Positions 48,142 to 58,339 of a DNA stretch of 64,000 bases are shown in pieces (within the stretch, counting starts at the first letter, position 1; each line of letters begins with the position of its first letter). The notes beneath the pieces were generated by a model. The model saw only the letters and a list, made by a program, of their open reading frames with translations, was not told the origin of the DNA and ran no database searches. This DNA is from Neocallimastix lanati (nom. inval.) (lineage: Eukaryota; Neocallimastigomycota; Neocallimastigomycetes; Neocallimastigales; Neocallimastigaceae), in NCBI GenBank assembly GCA_016946835.1, contig JACVTC010000150.1:259501-323500 (forward strand), in the 5' to 3' direction. A program made the position numbers and the translations under genes.

Positions 48142-48410
48142 TGTTAAAAGAACAAAATTAGATGATACTCAAATTTTATTAAAAAGATATTTAAGAGTTT
48201 TGTTAAAGACATGTTTTTTTATTTAGTATATTTTATTATTGCATTCTATTTTTTATATATATTATTATGGTTATATCTATATTTTTCAAAAACAAAATAT
48301 ATCCTTTTGTATTTATACTTTTTTTATACAATGAAATTATTTCATTATTTATATTAATTTATATTTTATTTTAATTTATTTATTGTATGACGAATCATTA
48401 TTTTTAACAT
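48142..48410 (-). repeat. 3' LTR of Cop-3
   Basis: 269 bp, TGTTAAAAGAACAAAATT to ATTTTTAACA on the plus strand; about 97% identical to 54154-54420. The PPT (minus GGGGGAATG overlapping the start) lies to its right. Confidence 0.92.
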
Positions 48411-48542
48411 TCCCCCAAAAATCTAACTAAAAAAAAACTTAATAATAAGAAAAAAAAGTTAGATTTTAAACATTCACTTAAAGAATATGATGAAGCATTT
48501 TTTAAAAAAAAAAACTCAAAAATGAGAAAAAAAAAATTCGTA
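48411..48542 (-). promoter_or_regulatory. Cop-3 3' untranslated region and polypurine tract
   Basis: Minus strand AGATTTTTGGGGGAATG next to the LTR is the plus-strand primer; the rest is A/T-rich. Confidence 0.65.
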
Positions 48543-51500
48543 TTAATATTTCGATAATATAGAGTCTCTAAATTTATTCATAAGAGTGTTGTTTAAATAT
48601 TTAGTAAACCCATCTGCTAAGTTATCTTTGGATTTAATATATTTTAGTTTTATTAGTTGTTTATTAACTAAATCTCTGACATGGTGGTATCGGATATCTA
48701 TGTGTTTTGATTTTGGATTGATTGATTGATTTTCACTATTGTAAATTGTTGCTTTGTTGTCTACATAAATTGTGATGTCGTTTGATTTTATATTTAGTTC
48801 ATTTAAAAAGTTTCTATACCAAAGTGTGTGCTTTGCACATTCACTTAAGCTGTAATATTCCGCTTCTGTTGTAGAAGTGGAAACACAATGTTGTAACTTT
48901 GAGAACCAACTTGTTGGAGTGTTTCCCATCATTATAAGAAAACCAGATGTTGATTTTCTTGTGCCAGGATCACCAGCATAGTCGGCGTCTACATAAACTT
49001 TTAAACTCATTCCTTTTTCAATTTTAATTCCATAATTCCTTGTGTATTTTAAATATCTAAATATCCTTATCACATTGCTCCAATCTTCCAATGTTGGTTT
49101 ACTGGACTTCCTAGAAGCTTTACTGACTGCAAATAATATATCAGGACGCGTACAGATTGCTAAATATAATAAGCTCCCGACTGCACTTCTATATTTTGTT
49201 TCATCGAAAGGTTTATTTCTTAATTCTGGATTTTCAATTGGGATTAGGTTCTTTGTTGGTAGGAGGGAACTGATATTATATTTGTTAAAAATATCATTTA
49301 TATATCTAGACTGATGTAGAATGTATCCATTTAATATTTTAGTGAATTTAATACCAATGAAGAATTCAACATCTCCAATGTCCTTTATATTAAATTTTTC
49401 TTTAATTGAATTTTTAACATTATCAATATCTTTATTTGTACCTGCTATAAGTATATCGTCAACGTAAACAGATAATATACATACAATTTTGTTTCTTTCA
49501 TTTATTTTGACATATACACATGGTTCACTTTTAAGTCTCTTGAATCCAATTTTTATAAGTTCTGAATTTAGTTTATCATTCCACTCTTTACCAGCTTGTT
49601 TCAAGCCGTAAAGAGCCTTGTTTAATTTCCAGAATGACTTGCCGTATAAGGGATCTCCTTCGGGGGTCTTCATGTAGATAACTTCTTTTAATGGTGCATT
49701 TAGGTACGCTGAATTAATATCGATTTGTTTAATATTAATATTGTTTTGTACGGCTAACACGGTTATTATTCGGATTGTGTCTTGTTTGAGAGTTGGAGCG
49801 AAGGTTTCCTTATAATCCACTCCGTATTCTTGAGTATATCCTTTAGCAACGAGTCTAGCCTTTCTCTTTGTTATGTTGCTATTTGGATCTCTCTTATATT
49901 TGAAAACCCAACGTGATGAAATAATGTTGGATCCATTGGGTACTGATTTTACTATTGTATAAACATTAAGTTTTCTCATATTGTTTAGTTCCTCTTTTAC
50001 CGAATTTAACCATTGTATCTTATCGTTTAATTTGAATATATCTCTATAATTGTATGGTTCAACTAGATTATTTGTTTTTGAGTTTGATGTTTTCGTATTG
50101 TTAATCTTTTTTCGTTTTATTATTGTATTATTTTGTTTATTTAATTTTCTTTTATTATTGTAATTATTTTTGTTGTCAATATTAATGTATATGTTACTGT
50201 CGTTGTTGATAATGTTATTAATATTATTGTTGATATTATTGTTGGTATTATTTTTAGTATTATTTTTGGTTTTATTGTTGATATTGTTGCTAATATTATT
50301 ATTCATATTATTATTTCTTGTATTGTCAGGTATGTGAAAAATTTGATTATTATTAGCTGTGTTGTTATTTATTTTATTTTCTTTTGATTTTATATTAATA
50401 TCCGATTTATTATCTAAGTAAATTGATTGATTGCTATGTGGATATTGTTTTAAAAATTTTATATGACTGCTCTCCCTGAATTCGTTATTGGTAGGGAAGT
50501 GATATAAAAGCAGATTTCCGGGTTTGTTTTCCATGAATTCAACAGTACGGGCGGTAACAATTTTGTTATATATTAAATCGAAAATTTTATATGCATTAGT
50601 ATTATTGCAGTAACCAATAAAGACACCAGGATGGACGTTGTTGTCGAATTTCGATCGAAGTTCTTTTGGAACATAAAAGTATACACGGCATCCAAAAACA
50701 CGAAATATATTATATTTAACGGATTTTTTGTAAAGTATCTCGTAAGGGACTTGGTTTTCATTGCCTTGATGAGGGAGTCTATTATGGATAAAGTTAGCTG
50801 TATCTACTGCGTACTCCCAAAAATGGCGACTAAGTTTCGCTTCATTTAACAGAGCTTTTGTAGAAGAGATAAGGATACCGTTAAGTCTTTCGACTTTTCC
50901 ATTTTGGGAAGGATTATATGGAACTGTGAAGTTATGGATTATTCCATTCTCTTGACAAAATGTTTGGAAATTAGTATTGCTAAATTCTTTACCATTGTCT
51001 GACTTGATTGATTTGACGTTAATATTAAATGTATTATATATGTTGTTGTGCCAGATAATAAATTTGTCGAATATGTCTGTTTTATTTTCAGAAAATATAA
51101 CCCATGCAAAGCGAGAAAAATCATCAAGGATGGATAGAAAATATTTATTATTGTTAATAGAGGGTGTGATCAGACCAACCAAATCTAAATGTATTAGATC
51201 AAATATTTGATTAGTTTTATTAGTTGAAAATTTGTAGGGTTTATTTTTCATTTTTGAATTAATGTAAATGGAACATTTGTTATTTTTAATGTTGATGTTG
51301 TTTAATTTGTCTTTAATTTTTGAAATATCATAGTGGCCAAGACGTCTATGCCACAGGTTCATCATTTTACAATTGTTGATTTTCACTTTGTTGATTTCAT
51401 ATTTATTGTTTTGATTATCATATGTAAATTTAGATGGGTTTTTTGAGATAAAAAGTTTAAAAATGTTTTTGTTGTCGGATATTGAATTATAAATTCTTTT

Positions 51501-52925
51501 TCCATCTTCATTATAAATGATAGCTTGAGTTGAATTATTATTTTTGTTGAATATTATTTTGTAATTTTGTTTAATCAATTGATTTATTGATATTAGGTTT
51601 CTTTTGATAAATTTTGAGTAAAAAACATCCTTTAGGATAAATTTATGTTCGTCTATGTAACCAACAAAGTCTCCAATATAACTTGAACGTATTTCTTTTC
51701 CATCGGCAGGTATAATATTTGTGTTGCACTTTTTGAGGTTGATAAGGGAATTAATATCATTGATAGTGCTTATTGAAGCACCAGAATCGAGGATCCAAAT
51801 CATGAAATTGTTATTATTTATTTCTCGTGTTAATTTGTTGTAATTATTATCAGTCTCGATGCTATTAATTTCTATTGCACTTTCCGAGTTATAATCTTTT
51901 ATAAAATCCTCTTGATAATTATCTTTGTAATTATTAGAAGCATCTATTGAATATACTGGTTTGTTGCTTGAAGGGTTAGGATTACATTTTCTTTCTTTGT
52001 TTTTGTTTAATTTATTTTTACCAAATCTTTTAGTTTTATTTCTTTTGTTTTTGAAGCACTCTTTTTGATAATGGCCGTATTTTCCACAAAGAAAGCATCT
52101 TCCATTCCTTCTTCGTCTTAATTTGTGGTTTAATTTATTATGGATATGGTTGTTCTTGGTTTGAAGGTTGAAAACGTTTTTTGGCTTTAATTCTAGTATC
52201 TCTTTTTCTTTTAACCTCGAGTATACGATATCCGGAATCAGTCTTTTCACATAGGCACAGCATTCTTTCCAATTATTATTAAACTGAAAAACATTGATCC
52301 ATTTTAAATCTTCTGGAAGGGCCCTTGCTAAGATTCCTACCTTTACATTGTCTGCCATTGTGGAATCTATATTCTCTAATTCCTCTATCATGTTTTGGAG
52401 GTTTGCAATAAAAATATGAATGTCATCCTCCATATTGAACTTTAATAAATTTAGTTTTTGTTTTAGGATCATCTTTTTATGTTCAATGCCTAAAGTGAAA
52501 GACTCTTGAAGAAATTGCCACATTTGGTAGGCGGTTTTGTTGTGGCTCTTAGGTAGTGCTTTTGTTTTTTCTCCGAGGCTGTTGGTAATGATCCACTTGA
52601 CGAGAATATCTTTCTTTATGTCCTCCTTAGTAGTGTTTGGAGCATACACTAAGGACCCATCAAAATTGTCTATTATATAGTTTTCTATATTGTCCGTGAT
52701 ATCGCGCCTTTTAAGTTTCTTCACAACAGGGGAACTAATATATTCTTCTAAATTGTTGATAGTAAGTAGATATAGGATATTGGTCCTCCAATATTGGAAA
52801 TTTTCTAGAGTTAGTTCACATACATTGTTGAAGTTTTCCGAGTAGTTGAATTGAATCCCTTTGGGTAAGATATCATTGGTGATATCTATAAGACGAGAAT
52901 TATTATTTCTAGCTGGTCTTGGCAT
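48543..52925 (-). CDS. Cop-3 Gag-Pol polyprotein (Ty1/copia), full-length ORF
   Basis: 1460 residues in one frame. Gag with zinc knuckle Cys277-Cys280-His285-Cys290; protease DSGAS at 380; integrase with His526, His531, Cys551 but Tyr554 in place of the second Cys; catalytic Asp581, Asp643, Glu679; Asn-rich linker about 845-930; reverse transcriptase with YVDD 1154-1157; RNase H with Asp1313, Glu1354, Asp1389. No frameshift is needed between Gag and Pol. All catalytic residues that I can find are present, but the integrase zinc finger is damaged. Confidence 0.95.
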   Translation of the reverse strand: MPRPARNNNSRLIDITNDILPKGIQFNYSENFNNVCELTLENFQYWRTNILYLLTINNLEEYISSPVVKKLKRRDITDNIENYIIDNFDGSLVYAPNTTKEDIKKDILVKWIITNSLGEKTKALPKSHNKTAYQMWQFLQESFTLGIEHKKMILKQKLNLLKFNMEDDIHIFIANLQNMIEELENIDSTMADNVKVGILARALPEDLKWINVFQFNNNWKECCAYVKRLIPDIVYSRLKEKEILELKPKNVFNLQTKNNHIHNKLNHKLRRRRNGRCFLCGKYGHYQKECFKNKRNKTKRFGKNKLNKNKERKCNPNPSSNKPVYSIDASNNYKDNYQEDFIKDYNSESAIEINSIETDNNYNKLTREINNNNFMIWILDSGASISTINDINSLINLKKCNTNIIPADGKEIRSSYIGDFVGYIDEHKFILKDVFYSKFIKRNLISINQLIKQNYKIIFNKNNNSTQAIIYNEDGKRIYNSISDNKNIFKLFISKNPSKFTYDNQNNKYEINKVKINNCKMMNLWHRRLGHYDISKIKDKLNNINIKNNKCSIYINSKMKNKPYKFSTNKTNQIFDLIHLDLVGLITPSINNNKYFLSILDDFSRFAWVIFSENKTDIFDKFIIWHNNIYNTFNINVKSIKSDNGKEFSNTNFQTFCQENGIIHNFTVPYNPSQNGKVERLNGILISSTKALLNEAKLSRHFWEYAVDTANFIHNRLPHQGNENQVPYEILYKKSVKYNIFRVFGCRVYFYVPKELRSKFDNNVHPGVFIGYCNNTNAYKIFDLIYNKIVTARTVEFMENKPGNLLLYHFPTNNEFRESSHIKFLKQYPHSNQSIYLDNKSDINIKSKENKINNNTANNNQIFHIPDNTRNNNMNNNISNNINNKTKNNTKNNTNNNINNNINNIINNDSNIYINIDNKNNYNNKRKLNKQNNTIIKRKKINNTKTSNSKTNNLVEPYNYRDIFKLNDKIQWLNSVKEELNNMRKLNVYTIVKSVPNGSNIISSRWVFKYKRDPNSNITKRKARLVAKGYTQEYGVDYKETFAPTLKQDTIRIITVLAVQNNINIKQIDINSAYLNAPLKEVIYMKTPEGDPLYGKSFWKLNKALYGLKQAGKEWNDKLNSELIKIGFKRLKSEPCVYVKINERNKIVCILSVYVDDILIAGTNKDIDNVKNSIKEKFNIKDIGDVEFFIGIKFTKILNGYILHQSRYINDIFNKYNISSLLPTKNLIPIENPELRNKPFDETKYRSAVGSLLYLAICTRPDILFAVSKASRKSSKPTLEDWSNVIRIFRYLKYTRNYGIKIEKGMSLKVYVDADYAGDPGTRKSTSGFLIMMGNTPTSWFSKLQHCVSTSTTEAEYYSLSECAKHTLWYRNFLNELNIKSNDITIYVDNKATIYNSENQSINPKSKHIDIRYHHVRDLVNKQLIKLKYIKSKDNLADGFTKYLNNTLMNKFRDSILSKY

Positions 52926-54122
52926 GTTGAATGAATTAATACTGTAATTATTGTTTTAAACGGTTTAATCAATATATATATATTTTTAAATTGGAGAATA
53001 AAATATGAGTTTTCTTGTTGTCTTTTTTTATACATTTCGAATGATATAATTATATATATGGATAAATAAGTATACAAATAAATTTTATATTTTCATAATG
53101 AATATAAATCCTTTTATTGGATTGATGAATGTTGATTTGTACATTTGACTTTTTGTTAAATTAAATTAATATAAATAAAACTTTTAATATAAATATTTAT
53201 ATTAAAAATAACCTTTTTTTTTTTTTTTTATATATATATACATTATAAATGATATTATTTATATGATTAATTTATGATTAATTTTATTGTATTGGTTCGT
53301 TATATTGTTAGTATTAATGATAACAATTTTATAATTAAAATTCTATTTTTAGTGCTTTTATTTATATTAAAATATTATTATATTGAACGATTTATATTAT
53401 TATTTCCCTTTTAATTTATTATTTAATTTGAAGTTTATATATTTTTTTTTTTTGTTTAAATGTCTATTTTTAGTTTAATTTCATACTCCTTTAATTTATA
53501 ACCTTCAGCTTAATCATTTATAGCTGACCTTAAATATTATATATATATTTTTTATTTTGTATTCCTTTAATTTATAACCTTCAGCTTAAACATTTATAGC
53601 TGACCTAAGATATTATAAATATATATTTTTATTTTATACTCTTTTACTTTATTCTTCAGCTTAAACATTAATAGCTGACTTTGGATATTATTTATTTCTT
53701 TATTTTATCCTTCAGCTTAAAATTATAGAGCTGACTTTATTTTTCTTATTCTTTCTTTATATGCATTTTAGCTTAAATGTGAAAAACATTATTTGTTTAT
53801 TTTTGTTTCCTTTATCTTTTAAACTTCAGCTTAAATATTATAGCTGACTTATTTTTACTATGTTTTATTTATTTTATTTTATTATTACTTTTTTTATGAT
53901 TTTTATCTTTCAATGATTTATGTGTTTTTAATATTCAATACTTATCCGTTTGAAGAATTACTGTTTATTTATAATTTTCAAAATTGAGTAATTTCTCATG
54001 TGTTTATGTTCAAAGAATAGAAAAAAAAAAAAAATTAGTATTTGTAAGATATTGTTTATTTATTTATGTTTATTTATTAGTAAGCAATTATAATGAAAAT
54101 TTAAAACTTAACTTTTATGAAA
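52926..54122 (-). other. Cop-3 5' leader
   Basis: About 1.2 kb of untranslated leader (sense is minus), with (TA)n runs near 52973-52983 and 53229-53240 and the palindromic unit array at 53505-53847. Confidence 0.7.
53505..53847 (-). repeat. Palindromic repeat array in Cop-3 leader
   Basis: Five full TCAGCT/AGCTGA hairpins (plus-strand starts 53505, 53581, 53656, 53712, 53826) and one half unit near 53768, 56-76 bp apart. Sense-strand form TCAGCTAT ... TTAAGCTGA, the same polarity as Cop-2. Confidence 0.82.
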
Positions 54123-54153
54123 TTCTCAATCGGTATGACTGAGACACTTAATC
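54123..54153 (-). promoter_or_regulatory. Cop-3 primer-binding site (half tRNA-Lys type)
   Basis: The plus strand next to the LTR shows the tRNA-like sense: starts CTCAATCGGTATGACTGAG, then ACACTTAATC. It matches the Cop-2 site except for a few bases, including the position of U33 of the anticodon loop. Confidence 0.65.
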
Positions 54154-54420
54154 TGTTAAAAGAACAAAATTAGATGACACTCAATTTTTATTAAAAAGAT
54201 ATTTAAGAGTTTTGTTAAAGACATGTTTTTTATTTAATATACTTTATTATTACATTCTATTTTTTATATATATTATTATGGTTATATCTATATTTTTCAA
54301 AAGCAAAATATATCCTTTTGTATTTATACTTTTTTTATACAATGAAATTATTTCATTATTTATATTAATTTATATTTTATTTGAATTTATTTATTGTATG
54401 ACGAATCATTATTTTTAACA
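54154..54420 (-). repeat. 5' LTR of Cop-3
   Basis: 267 bp, TGTTAAAAG to TTTTTAACA. Element span 48142-54420. No matching target duplication at the two outer edges. Confidence 0.92.
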
Positions 54421-54867
54421 TTTTTTATTACAATCTGTTAAAATATTAAAATAAAAATAAAAATACTATTCTAATATAAAGGTTTTTAATAAAATAAAAT
54501 ATTTTTCAATATAAAATAAAACATTTCGATATAAAATTTTATAATAAAAGTTAAAATATAATATATAAATTTTTAATCATCAATATATAAAAATATTATT
54601 AATACAAATTTTCATTATTAATATAAAAATAAAAAAATAAGATTTATTATTAATATTGCTAATATAAGTTTTAAATATATAAAAATATTACTATTAATAT
54701 AAGATTTAATATAAAAATATAAAGTTTAATATAATTTTTGATTTAATTTTTGATCTTTGGATTTAAAAATTTATTAAAGTACAAATATAATAATGTACAC
54801 ATAATGTATTAGAAATAAATCGTAGATTTAATTAAGAATGCATTATTTAGTACATTCTTATCATAAC
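54421..54867. repeat. Dispersed repeat D, copy 2
   Basis: Same sequence as 17570-18020 with scattered differences; it begins exactly at the Cop-3 LTR edge and ends TTCTTATCATA. Confidence 0.75.
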
Positions 54868-55385
54868 TAGCAAATTAGTAACTATGGTTCAATGGTAAGT
54901 TACCATAACCATCGGGCTGAACCCTTAGGGTTTGACACCCACTCTTTCCAAATTTTAATAACTTTTTATTTATTATAACTAGAATATTAAAGAAATTACT
55001 AGTGTTTATCGGTTAAACAATTGAACCGATAAAACTAGAAAAATCTATTTTATTAATATTTTTTATCATTTTTTATCTAAGATTCATTTTCTAGAAAGAA
55101 AACTTGTTTTCTTTAATTTTCTTTAATTTTCTTTTATTTCTAATAATTACTAATAATAACTGATAACTTAAAATAATTAATTTTCCTGAAAAACTATAAA
55201 TAGGTGTAAAATTTCATAATAAAATGTTTTTTACTTGTGCTTTTATTAATTAATTTTAAAGTAATTTAAAATATTACAATAATTAATTAATAAAATAATA
55301 ATTTATATTTTTTCTAATAAAAAACTTATTTTAATAAAACATATTTTGAATTACTTTAGTGTCGAGAACCTTTTGTGTGTAAAAC
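54868..55385 (+). mobile_element. LTR, family C, copy C3 (edges approximate)
   Basis: tRNA-like module (54883-54940), CTATAAATAGGTG box near 55195, and TTGTGCTTTTATTAATTAAT from 55235, the block homologous to the C1 RNA start, followed by AAATATTACAATAATTAAT, also shared with C1. The 5' terminus seems cut by repeat D; the 3' end abuts the FLYWCH/MULE relic. Confidence 0.6.
54883..54940 (+). promoter_or_regulatory. tRNA-like module in C3 LTR
   Basis: A-box-like TGGTTCAATGG, inverted repeat ATGGTAA/TTACCAT, B-box-like GGGTTTGACACC. Confidence 0.5.
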
Positions 55386-55397
55386 CTTAAAACAATC

Positions 55398-56246
55398 TTA
55401 AGTAACATTAAGATTTGTTACATTAGGAAATATTTTTTTAACTGCTTTAGATATGCCTTTTTCAAAATCGCAATGTACATTTTTTGGTTCAGTTATAATA
55501 TTATTATTAGAATTTTGTTTTAATTTATTGAATAACATTTTATATGTTTTTTGCTTTTTATTTCTTAATATTGCATAAGAAGTAGTATAAAAACTATTCA
55601 ATTCTTTAACGTAAGTTCTAGTAATAAACACTTGTTGACTAAATTTAGGTGCGATATAAAAAGTACCATCCACAAATATATCATTATTATATTTCTTAAA
55701 TAATTTTGCTTGAAAAGGGGATTGAAAAATTACTAAATCAGAATTTTTGAATATAATAAAATCTTAATTTCGTTCAGTTTTATAATATTCAGATTCATTA
55801 GGAATTTCATTAAAAGTTGTTACATTGGATGGTAGTTTTTTATTAATACTTCTTAATATTAGAGTTTTAACTGAAATATATTCTGGACACGGATATATAA
55901 ATCCCATTTCTTTAGAAATTTTATTATATAGTCTTTTTCGTTTTATATCAAAAGGATTTGAATGTTTTTTAATTTCATCATTAATTTTATGTTTCATTAC
56001 AGATAGGGATACACTATATTCGTTTCCAGGATGATTATGTAAACTCTCATATTTTAAGATTTCTTTTTCATTATTTAAAATAATAAAAGATTAACATTTA
56101 TTATTTTTTTTATATTCGGTACATTTATAAACTCTTGAATTATCTTTCCTTGAATGTGAAAAATTAAATTTATATTGTTTATTAATAATGATTTGTTCTT
56201 CTCCTTTGTTAGATTCACTTATATAAATAGTTATGTTTTCTTCCAT
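55398..56246 (-). pseudogene. FLYWCH zinc finger / MULE-type transposase relic, copy B
   Basis: Single frame of 283 codons from ATG 56246 with two in-frame TAA codons (one after KKNNKC, one at 55764-55766). N-terminal FLYWCH-like region (CTEYKKNNKC, LHNHPGNEY), linker KLPSNVTTFNEIPNES, then IFQSPFQAKLFKKYN and DIFVDGTFYIAPKFSQQV, the start of a MULE transposase core with its first Asp. The frame ends about 12 bp from the C3 LTR, so the rest of the transposase domain is missing. Closely parallel to copy A (7741-8468). Confidence 0.65.
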
Positions 56247-56640
56247 TTATAAATTTTAATATATAGTTTTTAATTATATCTTTTAAATTATTATATTAAT
56301 TATCTAAATATTATTTTTTAATATTAATTCTGAACAATTAAATATTCAATTTTTTTTTAAAAGATAAAAAGTATTTTAATTATTTCTTATTCTTTTAATT
56401 TTTTAAAAAAAAACAGATACATAAAGTATATATGAAAATATTTTAATTTTTATTATTTAAAAATAAATTATTTATTTAATGTAATATAAAAAAAATTTAA
56501 TTATTTATTTATTCTATATTAATATTAATTATTTTTTAATATATACTAATAAAGAATTTATGAATTAATTAATTATTTTATTTATATTATAATCTAATTA
56601 AATTATTAACTTTTAAGTCTTTTTAAAACAACAAATATAT
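56247..56640. other. AT-rich spacer
   Basis: Nothing supportable seen. Confidence 0.5.
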
Positions 56641-57060
56641 ATAGCATTTTTTAGCATATAAAGTAGAACTGGGCTTTCTACTGGTTGTTATGTGGCGACT
56701 TAATAATCATCTGGTGTCCAGCCAACCCCTGCTGGTATCTATTCTTGATCTGATTTTCCCGATAGGGTTTGGAGAAAGGGTAGTGGGGTTATAATGGCAC
56801 AATTTCAGGTAAATATTAATTCCGCTCCTGCCATTATTGGATTGCCACGTATTTAATTTCTATATTTGATCACCCATGGCATCCTAGTGTAGTTGTATAG
56901 CTTATACTGAGAGGGTTACGAGTTCAATTTCTATAGGATAACACGGATGTTATTTGGCAAGACATGTCTTCTGGAGCTACCTCTTCTTAGGAATTTGGAG
57001 CGCCGACGTCGTACTGATATAGTATAAGATATATATACCAAAGTATATTTGTTCTTTACA
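56641..57060. other. GC-richer non-coding unit with tRNA-like core
   Basis: No ORF. Markedly GC-richer than its flanks, with a tRNA-like module at 56882-56938 and an ATATAAATAG box about 200 bp later (57143). It could be a SINE or an unrecognised LTR; I cannot decide. Confidence 0.4.
56882..56938 (+). promoter_or_regulatory. tRNA-like module (shrunken tRNA)
   Basis: 57 nt with a possible acceptor pairing TCCTA/TAGGA, A-box TAGTGTAGTTG, inverted repeat GTATA/TATAC and B-box-like GAGTTCAATTTC. It lacks an anticodon arm. Confidence 0.45.
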
Positions 57061-57409
57061 CGCCCATATATATAATATGGGATAGACATGTGAATTCATA
57101 TGTGTAAAAAACCTATTTATATATCTCTACAATACGGTTGCGGTAATATATAAATAGTAATTGAAATGTGAACAACAAGTTTTAATTTTTGAAATTTCAA
57201 TTTACAGCTATAATTTAAGTCCTATAAAAATATTATTTTGTAATTTTTATTATTATTTAATATTTTATTTATAAATTATATATAAAATAAAAGGTTTAAT
57301 CCTATTATTAAGATGTTATTATAACAACTAAAGTTTTAGTTATAATATAAAAAATTAATATTTTAAATAATATTAATTTAAATATAAATTTATAAAATAA
57401 AATTTTTTA
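57061..57409. other. AT-rich spacer
   Basis: No gene seen. Confidence 0.5.
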
Positions 57410-57857
57410 ATAATAAAATATAAAAATATTATATTGATATTAATAATAAAATATAAAAATATTATATTGATATTAATAATAAAATATAAAAATATTATAT
57501 TGATATTAATAATAAAATATAAAAATATTATATTGATATTAATAATAAAATATAAAAATATTATATTGATATTAATAATAAAATATAAAAATATTATATT
57601 GATATTAATAATAAAATATAAAAATATTATATTGATATTAATAATAAAATATAAAAATATTATATTGATATTAATAATAAAATATAAAAATATTATATTG
57701 ATATTAATAATAAAATATAAAAATATTATATTGATATTAATAATAAAATATAAAAATATTATATTGATATTAATAATAAAATATAAAAATATTATATTGA
57801 TATTAATAATAAAATATAAAAATATTATATTGATATTAATAATAAAATATAAAAATA
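57410..57857. repeat. 33-bp minisatellite, about 13 perfect copies
   Basis: Unit with core AAATATTATATTGATATTAA. The period is a multiple of 3 and stop-free in several frames, so spurious NINIIFLYFII-type frames run through it on both strands. Confidence 0.95.
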
Positions 57858-58140
57858 TAAAAATATAAAAATATAATATTAATAGAAAAATATAAAAATT
57901 TAATATCAATAATAAAATATAAAATATAAAAATATAAATATTAATAATAAAATATATAAAAATAAGGTTATAAGGAAAATAATTATTTATCATTTTCCTT
58001 ATAACATGATTGTCAAAAATAAAAAAAATTATATAAAAATATTTTATTTTTTATTGACCTTTTTAATTTTTATTTATTTATTTATTTACTTATTTATTTA
58101 TACATTTATTTCTTTTTTACTTAAAATTATTTTAAATTTT

Positions 58141-58231
58141 ATGGCGTAATAATAAAATTTTAAAAGTCACAAATAAATAGATGACTTATTAAAATTTCAA
58201 AAAAAAAAATTGGCGTTTTGGACCACATTCG
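58141..58231 (+). repeat. 91-bp dispersed hairpin repeat, copy 2
   Basis: ATGGCGTAATAAT to GGACCACATTCG; inner stem AAGTCA/TGACTT replaces AAGCCATT/AATGGCG of the 8952 copy. Confidence 0.6.
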
Positions 58232-58339
58232 AAATAGAGAATTCTCTTGTAAAATTTTAGAAATTAGAATTATTATTTTAATTGTACGAATATTATAATA
58301 TTATTAATAAAATTTACTAAACTACCATTATTTAAAACC

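Noticed and set aside
48142-54420. Cop-3 as a fully active copia element
   Set aside because: The integrase zinc ligand Cys is Tyr, the PBS has mismatches and the LTRs differ by about 3%, so activity cannot be assumed.
57373-57993. Long frames on both strands through the 33-bp array
   Set aside because: The unit length is divisible by 3 and carries no stop in these frames; no start context or protein-like composition. Also considered as a CRISPR array, but there are no unique spacers.
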